From Rehmannia glutinosa (taxonomy: Eukaryota > Streptophyta > Magnoliopsida > Lamiales > Orobanchaceae): a stretch of DNA of 64,000 nt. This document shows positions 1-11,760 of the stretch, piece after piece. The translations under genes and the position numbers were made by a program. The stretch covers positions 56,406,680-56,470,679 of the forward strand of contig CM071935.1 in the NCBI GenBank assembly GCA_016081115.2. The letters are read 5' to 3'. The notes under the pieces are model-generated. The model did not search any database and was not told where the DNA came from. It saw only the letters and a list, made by a program, of their open reading frames with translations. The first letter of the stretch is position 1. Each line of letters starts with the position of its first letter.

Positions 1-2008
1 CTTAGCTTCATTATCGTTTTTCCTGGAACTATTTTCCTCAGAGTGCACAGGAGATGTGGTTTCTTGGATGTTCTTCACTATCTCCATTATGTCAGGACTA
101 GGGGTAATCAAAGATGAAGATTCCCCAGGTCCCCTACTCATTTGTTGCTTGTGCATCTCTTTTGATTCTCTGATAGCTTGTCGAAACTCAACTTTCTCGG
201 CAGCAATAGTAGGGTCGATCTCCTCAATATTGTTGTCACCGCTGTCAGTTGCATCCATGGAAAACTTAGGTACATCGGTGAATACACATGAATGGGGCTT
301 CTTAGATTCTTCAATGGCTTTGGCCTTCTCCGTGGATTTTTATTTCTTTTCATCCCTGCTTTTAGAAAGGATTGCAATGCAGAAATCGGGATTGAGGGCG
401 GAGCTAACAGATATGTTACCCAGGAAGCTTAAGAGCTCTTCTTCTTCTTCAATAAACTCAGGGCTCTGGAATTGATGTCTTGAGTAACTCAGTTTCCAAT
501 TTCTCCATACCCTTAGTCTTTCTTCGATATCAGGGTAGACAGGAGACAACATTACCACATCATCATCCTCTTCTTTCTGAATAGGTGCAAGTGGAGCATG
601 TTCCTCCTCAGGTGTCTTGGCATCAGTCTGTGGGGACTGAACAACTATCTCTTCAGTTTGGTTAGTTGTGTCAGCTCCATGTTCTTCAGTTGTATCTCGA
701 ACAACTATCTCTTGTGCAGTCTGGTGATTCATATTAGTAGTCTTCTCAACCTCTGTGGTGATCACTTCACCACCTCCAACTTCTTGAGACTGCTCCTCTT
801 GAGCTTCAGTAGTCTTCTTCGCTGGCTGAGTGCCAGACTCTCGAACTTCTTGAATAGCCTTATTCTTTTGGTTTTTACAAGAGGAATTTCTTCCTCCTCA
901 GCTTCCTTGATGGCTTCTGGCTCCACCATCTTTGTCTTCTTGGTTGCAGCTGGCTTGCGAGGCACATCTGAGCACTTTTTCTTCATAATAGGAGAAGGTG
1001 CAGTTGTATCCTTCTCGGTCTCGGCTGCTAGGCAGGTGCAACATCTGACATGGCTATAGGGGCAGGTGCATGGTTGACTTGGCTGCTTGGGCAGGTGCAT
1101 GCTTAGGATTTGCTGTAGGGGCATGTGCTTTTTTTAGCTACATCAGCTCTCTTCTTCTGAGTCGGCTTTGGAGAAGGAGCTGGAGCGGTTGCAGCTGTGT
1201 CCTCGGGGACAAGATCAACTGATTCACCTTCGCTGGTGTTAGTTCTTCGTGCATGTGCTTGCCTCTAAAAACCAGATAGATTTGTTTTGAACATCTTCTT
1301 GTTGACATGGAAATGCTTTCCATTCCTAAGAACAATCCCCTTCATCTCCATGAGATGGCCAATGACCAGGCCATATCCCAGCGAGCTTACGAATAGACCA
1401 TCATCAATAATGGTCTTGTTAAAAACATTCTAGGAGATTTGGCTGAAAACGAACTCAGCCCAGTTGACGTTGTTTTCCTCCATGATTGCAGCCATCACAA
1501 TTAGCTTTGTCCAAGACAGCTGATTAAAACTGCCGAATTTCATGTCCACACATTTGGACACGATGTCCATCAGCTTATGATAGTATTCTTTTATCAATGA
1601 CTTCTTGATTGTGTAAACATCCTTAGCAGCTGACTCTGGCTTGGCAATCTCCTTCCATGCCACAGCCAGGTTTACATCTTTCTCAGCTATCTCCTTCAGC
1701 CCTTCAGAAGGCAGATAACAATGCTCAGCTAAGTCCGCATCAGTTATTTTGATGCCTTTGTTGTGGACTGATGATCTTATCTCCCCATCGTGAACCTCAA
1801 CGTTCATGTAGAACATAGCAATCTCCTCAGAGTATGTGTGCAAGAATTCCATCGTGAGATATCCCTTTAGGCCGAGTTTCTCCAACTTTGCAGCAATCTT
1901 TTGAACCAGGGCCTTATCAGCTCCCTGTTTCAGCATCCCTTCGAAATTCACAGTCGAGCCAGAGTGGATTTTCTCGGACATTTTGATGAAATCATAGGTA
2001 GCAACCAT
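1..2008 (-). pseudogene. Extra (post-pol) coding region of element A, partial
   Basis: An ATG at 2006..2008 opens about 190 clean codons. They encode a helical, Glu/Lys-rich domain with a segment AEHCYLPSEGL and a hydrophobic stretch TKLIVMAAIMEE near its end. The reading continues with a few stops through a Pro/Ala/Lys-rich linker (about 750..1250). It then enters an acidic stretch and a second conserved block with YPDIEE and WRNWKL (about 440..560). After one stop at 340 the same frame gives a ubiquitin-interacting-motif-like helix with FRQAIRES (157..193). The order matches the extra region of element B. I see no signal peptide or membrane segment. Product and role are unknown; literature calls such Sirevirus regions env-like, but nothing here looks like an envelope protein. 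Confidence 0.75.
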
Positions 2009-2610
2009 TATCTTGAAAAATAACCGATGAAATATTCGCAAAATGATGCTTGAATAAACTTAGGGTTTGTTGCTATGCAGAGAAAAACTTGAACTTTGCT
2101 CTCTGGAGAAGAGAGTGTTGTGAGGAGAGAGAAAAAAATGAGTTTTGGTTTTTATGGGACATGAAAGGATGGTTTTTGGAATTTGAAAAGCTTGATCAAA
2201 ATCAACGGTCAGGATTAAACCTTTGAAACCACATTAATTTCTTCGCATTAAATGCGGTAGCATTTATATCTAATCATAGGCTAAATGTGTGCAGCTTTTG
2301 TTCTGGCACTATAATTACGCTAACGTAATGTCCACAAATATTCCCGCTCGCAGAAAACGACTGCATTTTGTCACTTAGCTCATAAATTACTCAGCTATCT
2401 TCCAAAAGTGACTTAATTTTGCTTCTCTGTTCACATATGATCACTCATCTGTCAGCTAACTCGATACAACTGGTTTCCCATCTTGGCTGTTTCACTTGGC
2501 TGGAAAATGAAATTTTGTTTATTTTTCATTTCTCTCTTCTTTTGACTTTGCTGATTGAGTCTTCTGAGTCTCCTAACTCAGCTCAATCAAACCTAGCTCA
2601 TTCGTAAGCT
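2009..2610. other. Non-coding spacer of element A between pol and the extra region
   Basis: About 600 bases separate the decayed end of RNase H from the extra-region ATG. I see no supported coding frame. The side next to the ATG is rich in GAGA tracts on the plus strand (about 2090..2135), the place where a leader for the extra region would lie. Element B has a spacer of similar size (26551..27097). Confidence 0.6.
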
Positions 2611-4256
2611 CTTCAAATCAGCTAGCTGCTTATCAGTGAGATGTACTCCAAAGTGATGTCTTTCTTTTCAACATGATCTCTTATGAAATGATGTCTGACA
2701 TCAATGTGTTTAGTTCTTGAATGAAATACTGGATTCTGAGTAATTGCAATAGCACTTGTATTATCACACATAATTGGAATTTCTTTTTCTTCTATATCAT
2801 AATCTCTCAGCTGTTGTCTCATCCATAGAACTTGGGCACAATAGCTGCCCGCAACTATGTACTCTGCTTTAGCTGTGGATGTAGCTATTGAATTTTATTT
2901 CTTGTTGAACTAAGAAACCAATATATTTCCAAGCATTTGACAAGTACCTGAAGTACTTTTCCTGTCCACTCTACATCCAGCATAGTCTCAGTCTAAGTAG
3001 CCTACCAGTTTGAATCCTCCATCCTTTGGATACTATAAGCCAACTTCATGACATCCCTTCAAATACCTTAGGATTCTCTTAGCTGCAGTCATGTGACTAT
3101 CTTTTGGTGCAGATTGAAATCTATCACATACACCTACAGCAAAGGTGATGTCTGGCCTACTAGCTGTTAAATAGAGCAATGATCCAATGAGATCTCTATA
3201 TCTAGTTTGATCAACAACTTTGCCATCTGCATCCATATCCATCTTAATTGAAGTGTTCATTGGAATCTTCACTGATGACTTCTCTTCCATACTTGAAGTC
3301 CTAGAAAGAAAGTCAGCTCTCTCATCATGCTCATTTCAAACTTCCCTTGCATGAGGTTTGAAAACTTGTCACACAGCTCTTTATTTGTGGATCCAAAGAT
3401 GATATCATCAACATATATTTGAACAAGCAGTATACTCTCCCCATCTTGAATTCTGAAGAGTGTTCTGTCAACTTTGCCTTTGGTGAATCCATTGTCATTT
3501 AAAAACTAAGACAATGTGTCATACCATGCTCTTGGTGCTTGTTTCAATCCGTACAATGCTTTCTTGAGCTTGTAGACTTTATCTCCAAAAGTTTTTTGCT
3601 CAAAACTTGGAGGTTATTCAATATAGACTTCTTCTTCTAAAAGTCCATTTAAAAATTCACTTTTCACATCCATTTGATACACAGTGAAGTTCTTGTGTGC
3701 AACATAACCAAGAAACATCCTTATTGCTTCCAATCTCGAAATAGGAGCAAAGGTTTCATCAAAATCTATTCCTTCCTCTTGGCAATACCCTTTCGCTACC
3801 AATCTTGCTTTGTTTCTTACAACAGATCCTTCATCATTCATCTTGTTCCTGAATACCCACTTAGTACCAATAACATTTTGGTGAGTAGGCCTTTGAACCA
3901 ATTCCCATACTTTGTTTCTTTCAAATTGATTCAGCTCTTCTTGCATAACTTGAATCTAATGTGTGTCATCCAATGCTTGAGACACATCTTTAGTCTCTAT
4001 CTGGGAAATGAAACAAGTAAACATAGCTTCATGTTGAGCTCTCGATCTGGTTCTTAATCCATCTCCAACATTTCTAATGATCATCTCAGGTGGATTATCT
4101 CTCAGCCATCTCACATATGGTTGGAGTAAGTCTACTGGATTCAGCCGCATCACAGCTAAGTTGTCTTGAACAGCTTCTTCATCATCATTCAACTGTAGAC
4201 CTTCCACTTGTCTTTAAGATTCAGCTATCTCATCTTCTTCAGGATTGAGTGCTCTC
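2611..4256 (-). pseudogene. Element A reverse transcriptase and RNase H
   Basis: This is the copia RVT_2-type reverse transcriptase followed by RNase H. Recognisable RT motifs are WVFRNKM, RLVAKGYCQEEG, FDETFAPISRLEAIR and YQMDVKSEFLNG. The catalytic YVDD box at 3405..3416 is intact. RNase H follows with TASRPDITFAVGVC, RILRYLKG and a terminal MCDNTSAIAI block with the RTKHIDVRHHFIRDHVE signature. Several frameshifts and stops break the frame, for example one just before PPSFEQ. The region upstream of the RT (3956..4256) is the variable integrase-RT linker. Family role: copying genomic RNA into DNA in the virus-like particle. Confidence 0.92.
4249..4256. repeat. Left 8-bp target-site duplication of hAT MITE
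   Basis: GTGCTCTC directly precedes the terminal repeat and is repeated exactly at 4847..4854. Eight bases is the hAT length. Confidence 0.92.
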
Positions 4257-4846
4257 TAGGGCTGCAAATGAACCAAGCTGCTCGCGAGCTATTCGGGTCT
4301 CAGTTCGGAAAAATATTCGTCTGAGATCGTTCATCGGGCTTAACAAGCCAAACTCAAGCTTACAGATATTTGGCTCGGAAGTTTGTGAACATGTTTGTTT
4401 ACAGGCCACGAGCCTATATTCGAACTTGGCTCACAAACATGTTCGTTTATAGGCTCGTGAACTTGAACTCGAACTCGCACTCAGTCTTTAATGAACTCAA
4501 GTTTTCTTTCACAAGCTATTCGAGCATATAACGAGCCGAGCTCGAGCTAAGCTCGTTAAAGCTTAAACGAGACTTTTGTGAATCGAGCTCGAGCTTAGCT
4601 CATTGAAGCTTAAATGAGCCTTTTATGAGTCAAACTCGAGCTAAGCTCATTTAATATATTAAACAACCTTTTTACGAGCCGAGCTCAAACTGTTAGTGAA
4701 CTTAATAGTTTTCAAATGAGCCGAGCTCGAACTCAATTATGAAAGCTCGAATCGAACTTGAGCCGAACTCGAGCCGATCCAAAAACTAAACGAACCGAAC
4801 TCGAGCACGTTCCTGTTCAGCTCAGTTTGGTTCGTTTGCAGCCCTA
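4257..4846. mobile_element. hAT-type MITE inserted in element A pol
   Basis: The 590-bp insert is bounded by terminal inverted repeats starting TAGGGCTGCAAA (left TAGGGCTGCAAATGAACC, right complement TAGGGCTGCAAACGAACC). It is flanked by exact 8-bp duplications. Both features are hAT hallmarks. It has no transposase. The interior is unusual: many diverged copies of GAGCTCGAGC-like and GCTCGTTTA-like words on both strands, so the single strand could fold extensively. It separates the integrase end of A from the RT linker, and it postdates A. Confidence 0.93.
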
Positions 4847-4854
4847 GTGCTCTC
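4847..4854. repeat. Right 8-bp target-site duplication of hAT MITE
   Basis: An exact second copy of GTGCTCTC abutting the right terminal repeat. Confidence 0.92.
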
Positions 4855-5949
4855 ACATCTGCATCAACATATGGACTCTTCTGCATAGTTGGTTGATTTT
4901 GCTTCTTAGCTAACTCATCTATGTCTTCTCCATTTACATTTGGTTCATCAAATACCACATGGATATACTCTTATGTGATCATAATCCTCTTGTTTAGCAC
5001 TCTATAAGCTTTACTTTCTGCTGAGTATCCCAAAAAGATACCTTCATCAGCTTTAGCATCAAAAGCTTTTAAGTTGTCCTTGCCCTTATTGTGGATGAAA
5101 CACTTACATCCAAAGATCTTGAAAGATCCAACATTTGGTTTTCTCCCTGTCCAGATTTCATAGGGGGTTTTAGTAAATTGCATGTTGATCATGCATCTAT
5201 TCTGAGTATATCAAGCAATATTGATGGCATCAGCCCAAAATCTCTTAGGCAATTCAGCTTCAACTAACATTGTACTTGCAGCTTCCTTGAGAGTTATATT
5301 CCTTCTTTCAGCTACTCCATTCTGTTGTGGAGTCCTTACAGCTGATAACTCATGAGCAATACCATTTTCAATACAATACAGAGTTATAATCCCATTGACA
5401 AACTCAGTTCTTCTGTCAGATCTTATCTTTATAATGATTTGCTCTTCTCATTTTGAACTCTTCTCATCAGCTGAGGCAATTTTTACAGTGTTTCCTTCTT
5501 TTTATACATGAAGTAGTCCATGTATATCTTGAATAATCATCCACCACCACTAAGGTGTATTTCTTTCCAATGATGCTGGCTGGTTCAACAGGACCTAATA
5601 AGTCCATGTGCAACAGATGTAATATCCTTGTTGAAGAAGGACTTGGCTTGTCCTTGAAGGATGATTTGATTTGTTTTCCCATCTGGCATGCATCACAAAT
5701 ACTTTCTTTCTTGTATACTGAGTCAGGCAATCCATCCACAAGATGACTCCTTGCAAGCTTGTTGATTGTCTTGAAGTTCAGGTGACTCAGCTTCTTGTGC
5801 CATAGCCAACTTGATTCGGTTGTACTCTTTGCTAGCAGACATGTGCTTGGTGTAGCAGTTGAACAATCCACTATATACATGTTCTTCTGCCTTGTTCCTT
5901 GTAGCATAGTTTCATTTGATTCAGCATCTTTGATTTGGTAAACTCCCAT
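4855..5949 (-). pseudogene. Element A integrase
   Basis: The GAG-pre-integrase zinc-binding segment is clear (LWHKKLSHLNFKTIN, then CDACQMGKQ, an HHCC-type arrangement). The core follows with HMDLLGPVEP, carrying the first catalytic Asp, and VVVDDYSRYTW. The long clean stretch covers about 5467..5949. After a frameshift near 5470 the second Asp and the Glu regions lie in other frames. The C-terminal end reads NMQ...KTPYEIWTGRKPNVG and FGCKCFIHNKG (4971..5192). In the family this enzyme joins cDNA ends to host DNA. Confidence 0.9.
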
Positions 5950-6240
5950 ATTGAACCCTACATTATAGCCTTTGTCACAGAGTTGGCTGATGCTTAGTAG
6001 ATTGAAGTTGAGACATTCAACATATGCAACATCTGTGATCTCCAGTCCATTTTTCTTTATGGATCATATGTCTTTGATCACCCCTGGAGCTTCATTTCTT
6101 CCAAATATGACTTTTGCACCTCTGATTTCCTTGAAACTAGACAGATTTCTCTTGTTTCCTGTTATATCTCTGGAACAACCACTATCCATGTACCAGGTTC
6201 CTTGGCACTCAGTTGTTCCTTGAACCTGCAATCAAGGAAA
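5950..6240 (-). pseudogene. Element A aspartic protease
   Basis: The motif WYMDSGCSR is present, with the catalytic DSG triad starting at 6184..6186. It continues through GAKVIFG and NLLSISQLCDKGYNVGF before the integrase. A second overlapping frame reads TWIVVVPEI here, which is only the off-frame reading. At least one stop lies after the active site (about 6065). Family role: cutting the gag-pol polyprotein. Confidence 0.85.
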
Positions 6241-8572
6241 TTAGTTTTTAGGTACCCATACTTGCCTGGGTCCTGAGGGGTTAGTGCTATAAGATGCTCC
6301 AACCATCCTATATCCAGATGATCTGACTCTAAGAGGTTGACATCTATCAGTTCCATAATCATATTGCACATTAGCAAATTGCCTGGGGTTTTTAGGATCA
6401 TACAGTTGTCTCTTTTGTCTGTATGCATGTGTGTTTGTTTGAGCATTTGCTTTCTTGGGGTAATAGTGGAATTTTTGTGCTTGATGGATTTTGTGCCTGG
6501 GTGCATATTTGTGCTGATAATAGCTCTTTTGCCTTGGGAATGACCTTTCCTGAGGTTGAGGTCTTTGCCATTTTGGCTTGTATCCCATATGTCTTTGATG
6601 ATATCTCACTTGGTTATTCCAATCAGCTTGGTTTGGATAGTTTCTACCATTCCCTTCATATGAATTTCTTTCATAAAATTTCTAGGGCTTTTGGTAGCTC
6701 TGTTTAGCTTTCACAGCGTATTTTCTATTTGGAGTCTGCTGATGGACTTTTCTAATTTGATTTTAGTTGTCCTTTCAGCATACTCTACTGGCTTCTTTCC
6801 TTTACCCTTATATCCAAGGCTAGTATGATGGTGATTGTGTTTTGGTGTGGGTGTTGGTGCAACATATGGTGTTTTGGATTTTTGGACTCCCTCATTACTT
6901 GAGGATCCTTTTTCCAAAATCACTCTAGGAGTTTTAGCATGCACAAAGGAATTGAATCCTATGCCTGTTTTGTCTCCACACTTTTTTTGAGTCATTATAA
7001 GTTCACCCAATCATTTGGATGCCTTTGTAAATAAAGCAATCACATTTTTAAGATATTTTTCTTTCTCTATAGTAGCTGCTAATGCTGCTTGGATCTTGGC
7101 ATTTTCACCCTTCAGCTTTGTATTCTCATCAGTTATGTGACTTAGAGTACTCATCTCTTTAGTCAGCTGTGAGTTTTGGCATTTAAGCTGGCTGTTTTCC
7201 TCATTTAATAGTGTGTGTGAGGTTTTGATGTGCTCAATGTCTATCATCATTTTTCCAATTGAATCATAAAGATCGGTGGGTGAGGAAGTGTTTGTATCAC
7301 AATCACTATCACTAGAATCTGAATTAGATGAGTTAGAGTGTACCTCATCTTCTTGATCTTGTTCTTTAGCCATGAGGCAAATCAAGGCCTCTTCCTCAGT
7401 ATCACTTGAGTAGTCTGTTTCACTACTATCTGAGTCTGATGGTTCCTTGCACTTGGCTGGTTCAGCAGTCTCAGCAGCCAACATGGCTTTCTTCTTTTCT
7501 TGTCTTCTCTCTCTGATGACTCTTATATCCTCTTCATTTCTATACTTGTTGATTGGTGGATAGGAACAGTCAACAACAAAGTGTCCTGGTTGTCTGCAGT
7601 TCCAACACAGGTTTTCAGCTCTCTGCAAGTCAGCTCTCTCAGCTCTCTGATAGTCAGCTCTTTGATGTTCAGTTCTTTTGGGCGGCCTATCCTCCCTTGC
7701 TTTGGGGGATGCATAGTGTCATCTTGAGGTTTCACCCTTGTTCCTTTTGTAGTTCTTATTGAAGAACTTGTTGAACTTTTTTACCATCAGGGTAATTTTC
7801 TCCTGGTCAATTGTTTCCTTTGTCTTAGCTTTCTTCCCTTCACTGGCCAACAATGCAACTATCTTGGGCACAATTGTTTCTTCTTGCTCCTTTCTTCTCA
7901 GCTCAAACTCTTAAGCTTTGAGGTCTGAGAATAGCTCATGATTTGATGTTTTGGAGAGGTCCATGGAATGTATCAGTCCATGACCTTCATTTCCCACTCA
8001 GTTGGGAGGGATCGTAGGATCTTCATGCACATATCCTTCTGAGTGTACTCCTTTCCTAGAGCTGAAAGCTCATTTGTAATTTCTGTGAATCTGACATCCA
8101 GTTGATCTAGACTCTCACCTGAAAGCATTTTAAAATTTTCAAATTTTTGGACTGCAACAGTTAATTTATTTTCTTTAATCTGTTCAGATCCTTCACAAAT
8201 CAGCATTAGTTTATCCCAAATTTCTTTGGCTGATTTGCATGATTTGACTTTGTTGAACATAGCTTTGTCCAAGGTCTTGTAAAGGATGTCCTTGGCAACA
8301 TTATCAAGGTTGTATCTTTTTCTATCTTCATTGGTCCATTCACAGCGTAGTTTTTCAACCATAGCAGGTTTGGGATCTGCTGCAGCATCTTCTCCTTCAG
8401 CTGGAGGTGCTCTTCTTACAACACTGTTGACCTTTAGGATTTGCAACGGCCCATCTTCTATCACTAGCCACATTTCACCGTTCAAAGCTGAAAGATGGGC
8501 CTGCATACGAATTTTCCAATCATCAAACTCTTCCACAGTGAACATGGGAATGCAAGTTAGATTTTCTTCCAT
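6241..8572 (-). pseudogene. Element A gag
   Basis: It starts at the ATG at 8572 (MEENLTCIPMF). The first 199 codons read cleanly to 7973 and include FDDWKIRMQAHL and DKLMLICEGSEQIKENKL, a UBN2-type copia capsid. After a stop near 7970 the frame resumes with KMVKKFNKFFNKNY-like residues and a perfect CCHC knuckle CWNCRQPGHFVVDC (about 7560..7605). A Ser/Asp-rich segment and a predicted coiled coil (NSQLKCQNSQLTKEM, 7030..7250) follow. The C-terminal part to 6241 is Lys/Gln/Tyr-rich and degenerate. The long tail after the knuckle fits Sireviruses. Confidence 0.9.
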
Positions 8573-8680
8573 GATAATAACTTTGCTTTTGAAATAAAAG
8601 CTTTAAAAACTCAAGTGTTGATTCTTTTGAAAAGATTGAGATCTAGTTCAGTAACCAGTGCGGAAGGCTCAATGAACCAA

Positions 8681-8694
8681 CCGCTCTGATACCA
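8681..8694 (-). promoter_or_regulatory. Primer-binding site of element A
   Basis: Minus-strand TGGTATCAGAGCGG, two bases after the LTR end, complements the 3' end of plant initiator tRNA-Met. It would prime minus-strand cDNA synthesis. Confidence 0.92.
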
Positions 8695-8696
8695 CT

Positions 8697-9862
8697 TGAA
8701 GGTCCCAAGGGGTGAGTAGTAAGATTTATAAGGAGGGTTGAATAATATGCAAGAAAGTAAAGTATTGTAAGTTAAATGACACAAGCAAATTTTATAGTGG
8801 TTCGAGGATGGGGTAATTCCTCTAATACACTCTTCTCCAACTCCTGTAGGAATACACTAAGTAACAGATATGGGTACAAGACAGTTATCAATCCGAGTCA
8901 GCCTTGATCACACAACTGGTTGCTCTTGGGACTCAGCTTCTTCACAAAACGGCTGTGTTGCTACTTCAGCTCCCTCAAACTCTTGGAATTGATCACACAA
9001 CCTTCCAACAAGCTCAAAATGTTTGGTTCGACCTTGAACCTTACTACAACTCATACAACCTTGGAGAGTAGACCCCTTTAGTTCTTCAAGTTGTTTCCTC
9101 TTCAACTTGATGAAATATTCTTTCCTTCACTGGATGTGTTAGATCGAGTTCCTTCGATTTTAGGCTTGAGGAATATCTATGAGAGCTTGAGAGTATTTTT
9201 GCAGGTTTTCTTGCTTGATTGATTGATTATTCTCTTAGAATTCGTTACCTTCTCTCACTTGCTTCCTCAGCCTTTTATAGTGAGGATTCGAAAATATGTC
9301 CATTGAAGAGATAGACAAAATTCAAATCCCACTCGTAGGTTGTTGGCATGTCTTGTCCTTTCAACATTAATGAGGATTGTACCATGTTTTTAATGGTCTA
9401 AAACCTTTCCTTGGTCTCTGCAGGTTTTCAGGTACATCCTATTGGTTCCTTACTTTTTGCACTCTTTCAGCAAAACAACTTTATTGCTGGCAGCCTAACA
9501 CAAGCCTATTTCCAACAAAGTCTTGACTTGTGTTGACAACGGATCTCTATCAGATTTGTCCAAGTCTTGTCTACTTCAAACCTCTTTGACATTCGATTCC
9601 AATCATTTTGGAATGATTTAGCTGTAAGTCAGCTGACTGAGACAGCTTTTCTGGCACTTGACTGATTTTTCACTTGGCATCACACATCTGAGTCTTCTCT
9701 TCAGTCTTCATTCGATTCTTGTATTTCTTCAACTTAGCTGACTCCACTCAACTCTTACAGTCCTATCTATTTCAAGTTGAATTACAAGGAAAATGGGGTA
9801 CCAACTTCCTATTCTAAGTTTTACATGGTATCATCAAAATCTAAACATAATTTTTCCTAACA
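8697..9862 (-). repeat. 5' LTR of element A
   Basis: About 1,166 bases running from TGTTAGG at 9862 to CCTTCA at 8697 on the minus strand. The start and end match the LTRs of B (TGTTGGG ... ACCTACA) and the fragment at 38183. Internal shared blocks are TTTTGATGATACCATG near the start and a CACTATAAAAGG promoter box. A gag frame of remnant D resumes immediately to the right at 9863. Confidence 0.9.
9273..9279 (-). promoter_or_regulatory. TATA box of element A LTR
   Basis: Minus-strand CACTATAAAAGGCTGAGG. The same block is at the equivalent point in both B LTRs and in the 38183 fragment, marking the likely U3/R promoter. Confidence 0.8.
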
Positions 9863-11760
9863 AATTACAACTTTTGGTGTGCACATGTGTTCTCTACAGC
9901 TACATTACACGGATTTGATGAATTGTTGCTTAACAACTTACATGCTCCTTCGAAATTCCTTCTAGGTGATCTCATGAAAGCGCACATCCCAATCCTGAGT
10001 ATTCTATTTGGTTGCGAATGGATCAGTTCCTATACGGTTGGATGTTCAACTCAATTTGTTAAGGTATGATGGGTAACAATCAACATTATACTACTTTTTA
10101 TGAGATTTGGTGTAATTTGAAGAGTTTATTTTGATCCACGTCCAAAGCCAGAGTCATGCATCTACGCTTATTGCTTCAAAAAACTAAGAAAGGCGATCTT
10201 AGCATTGAGGAGTTTATTCTATAGATGAACTCGATTGCTGGAGACATTCAATCTGCAGGTCAACATGTGTCTGATGATGATTTGATTTTACACATATTTG
10301 AGTGGCCTTGGTACGAAATTTGAATCGATAATAGTCAATCTTACCTGTCGAATTGGCTCACTAAGCCTATCATAAGTGAAGTTTGCACTCCAAACTCATG
10401 AAATCGGGATTAAGCAGTTTAGTCGCTTGATGTTTCTCCTGCTTCCATTACACCTTCTTTGAATGTTAAAACCAGGAGACAACTCTCTGATTCTAGGCCT
10501 CCCAGGGGTGGATTCTCTGGTGGTAGTTTTTTTGGGAGAGGCATGTTCTATAGAGGATCTAGAATAATTTGACAGATATGTGGTAGAAACAACCATGTGG
10601 CTGCGAAGTGCTATAAACGATTTGATGTGAATTTTACTGGAATGGATATGAGCCTTCCCTCTTCTATACCTCCTTCACGACATAATTCATCCCATCCCAA
10701 TGCCTAATATATGTTTCAAGCTCATCTCACTAATCATACACCTCTCTTACCTCACTATCTTCCCAATACTAATGTCCCTAACCATGCCTCTATTTTTTGG
10801 TGTACCCCCTACTACTCCAGGTATTCACCATAATAATCAAGCTTACTCCTCTATCTTTGCTCCATCAACTATTTTGAGTGGTGCCACCCATCATGTCACT
10901 CGATCTTTTAAAAATCTAAATATGCGGGCTCCTTATCAAGATAAGAACAAATTCATATTGGCAAACCTTCATTCCCTACTATTTGCTCTCATTCTACTTT
11001 ACACCTTCAACATGTTCTATATGTCCCCGACATTCCACAAAAAATCTTATTAGCATTTCCAAATTCCTTAATGATAATAATGTACATTGAATTTCATTCA
11101 ACTCATTATCTTGTCTAAGATCTGAATTCACACAAAGTTTGCCTGAGAAGAGCTCTTAAAGATGGCTTGTATCAGTTGGACATTTCTCATACTCATTGTC
11201 CATTTGCTCATAAACTTGAATCAACTTCTAGTTCCAACATATATAATAAATCTTCTTATGTTATTGGATTGAATATATGACACGATAGACTGGGCCATCC
11301 TTGTAATAAATTTCTCAGTCTTGTTCTTTAATCTGTCCATGTACCGTGCCAATTACACATACTATAATTATGTGAACCTTGTATAATGGGCAAAATGCAC
11401 CAAATGAATTTTCATTTTATCATAAATCATATTTCTTTCCTTTTAAGTTAATTCACTTTTATGTTAGAGGTCCTGCTCCAACAGTATCCAGGGAGGGTTA
11501 CAAATACTATGTACACTTAATAAATGATTTCGCCAAATACTCTAGGATATATCATCTGCACACAAAATCTGGAGTTTATAATTCCTTTCTCCACTTTAAT
11601 TCCACGGTGGAAAGATAATTCAATTGTAAAATAAAATTTTTCCAATCTGATTGGGTGGTGAGTTTATAAGTTTACAGTCTCTTTCTACCAATCTTGGCAT
11701 ACACTTCAGGTACACATGCCCCCACACACCAGCAAAACGGCACATCTGAAAGAAAATACC
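9863..11760 (+). pseudogene. Remnant D: decayed Ty1/copia gag-PR-INT
   Basis: This is a copia of a different lineage from A/B/C. The gag begins mid-domain with NYNFW (9863 on), then LHGFDELL, LLLQKTKKGDLSIEEFIL and SDDDLIL. A CCHC knuckle CQICGRNNHVAAKC sits near 10570..10615. The protease region reads LSGATHHVT (about 10875), with the Asp of DSGA replaced. Integrase pieces follow: RLGHP (11290), CIMGKMH-like (11380), and PTHQQNGTSERKY at the right end. Stops and frameshifts are dense. Its left part is cut by A and its integrase is cut by C, so it was here first. The lineage resembles Ale/Retrofit gags by the LKKGDLSI-type motif; this assignment is tentative. Confidence 0.85.

Larger units (their letters stand above)
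1..9862 (-). mobile_element. Element A: Sirevirus-like Ty1/copia retrotransposon, 3' end outside window
   Basis: Reading on the minus strand, this copy has a 5' LTR, an iMet-type primer site, gag with a perfect CCHC knuckle, protease, integrase, reverse transcriptase and RNase H, then an extra coding region that runs off the left edge. PR-INT-RT-RNaseH is the Ty1/copia order. The long LTR, long gag C-terminus and extra 3' coding region are Sirevirus-like. Stops and frameshifts are spread through all parts, so it cannot act alone. It is the same family as element B. It lies inside the gag of remnant D: the D reading resumes at 9863. The 3' LTR and far target duplication are not in the window. 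A hAT MITE interrupts it at 4257..4846. Confidence 0.93.

Noticed and set aside
6162..6200. Apparent loss of the protease DSG triad in A and B (frame reading TWIVVVP)
   Set aside because: It is the off-frame reading. The neighbouring frame gives WYMDSGCSR in A and YMDSGCSR in B, so the active site is present.
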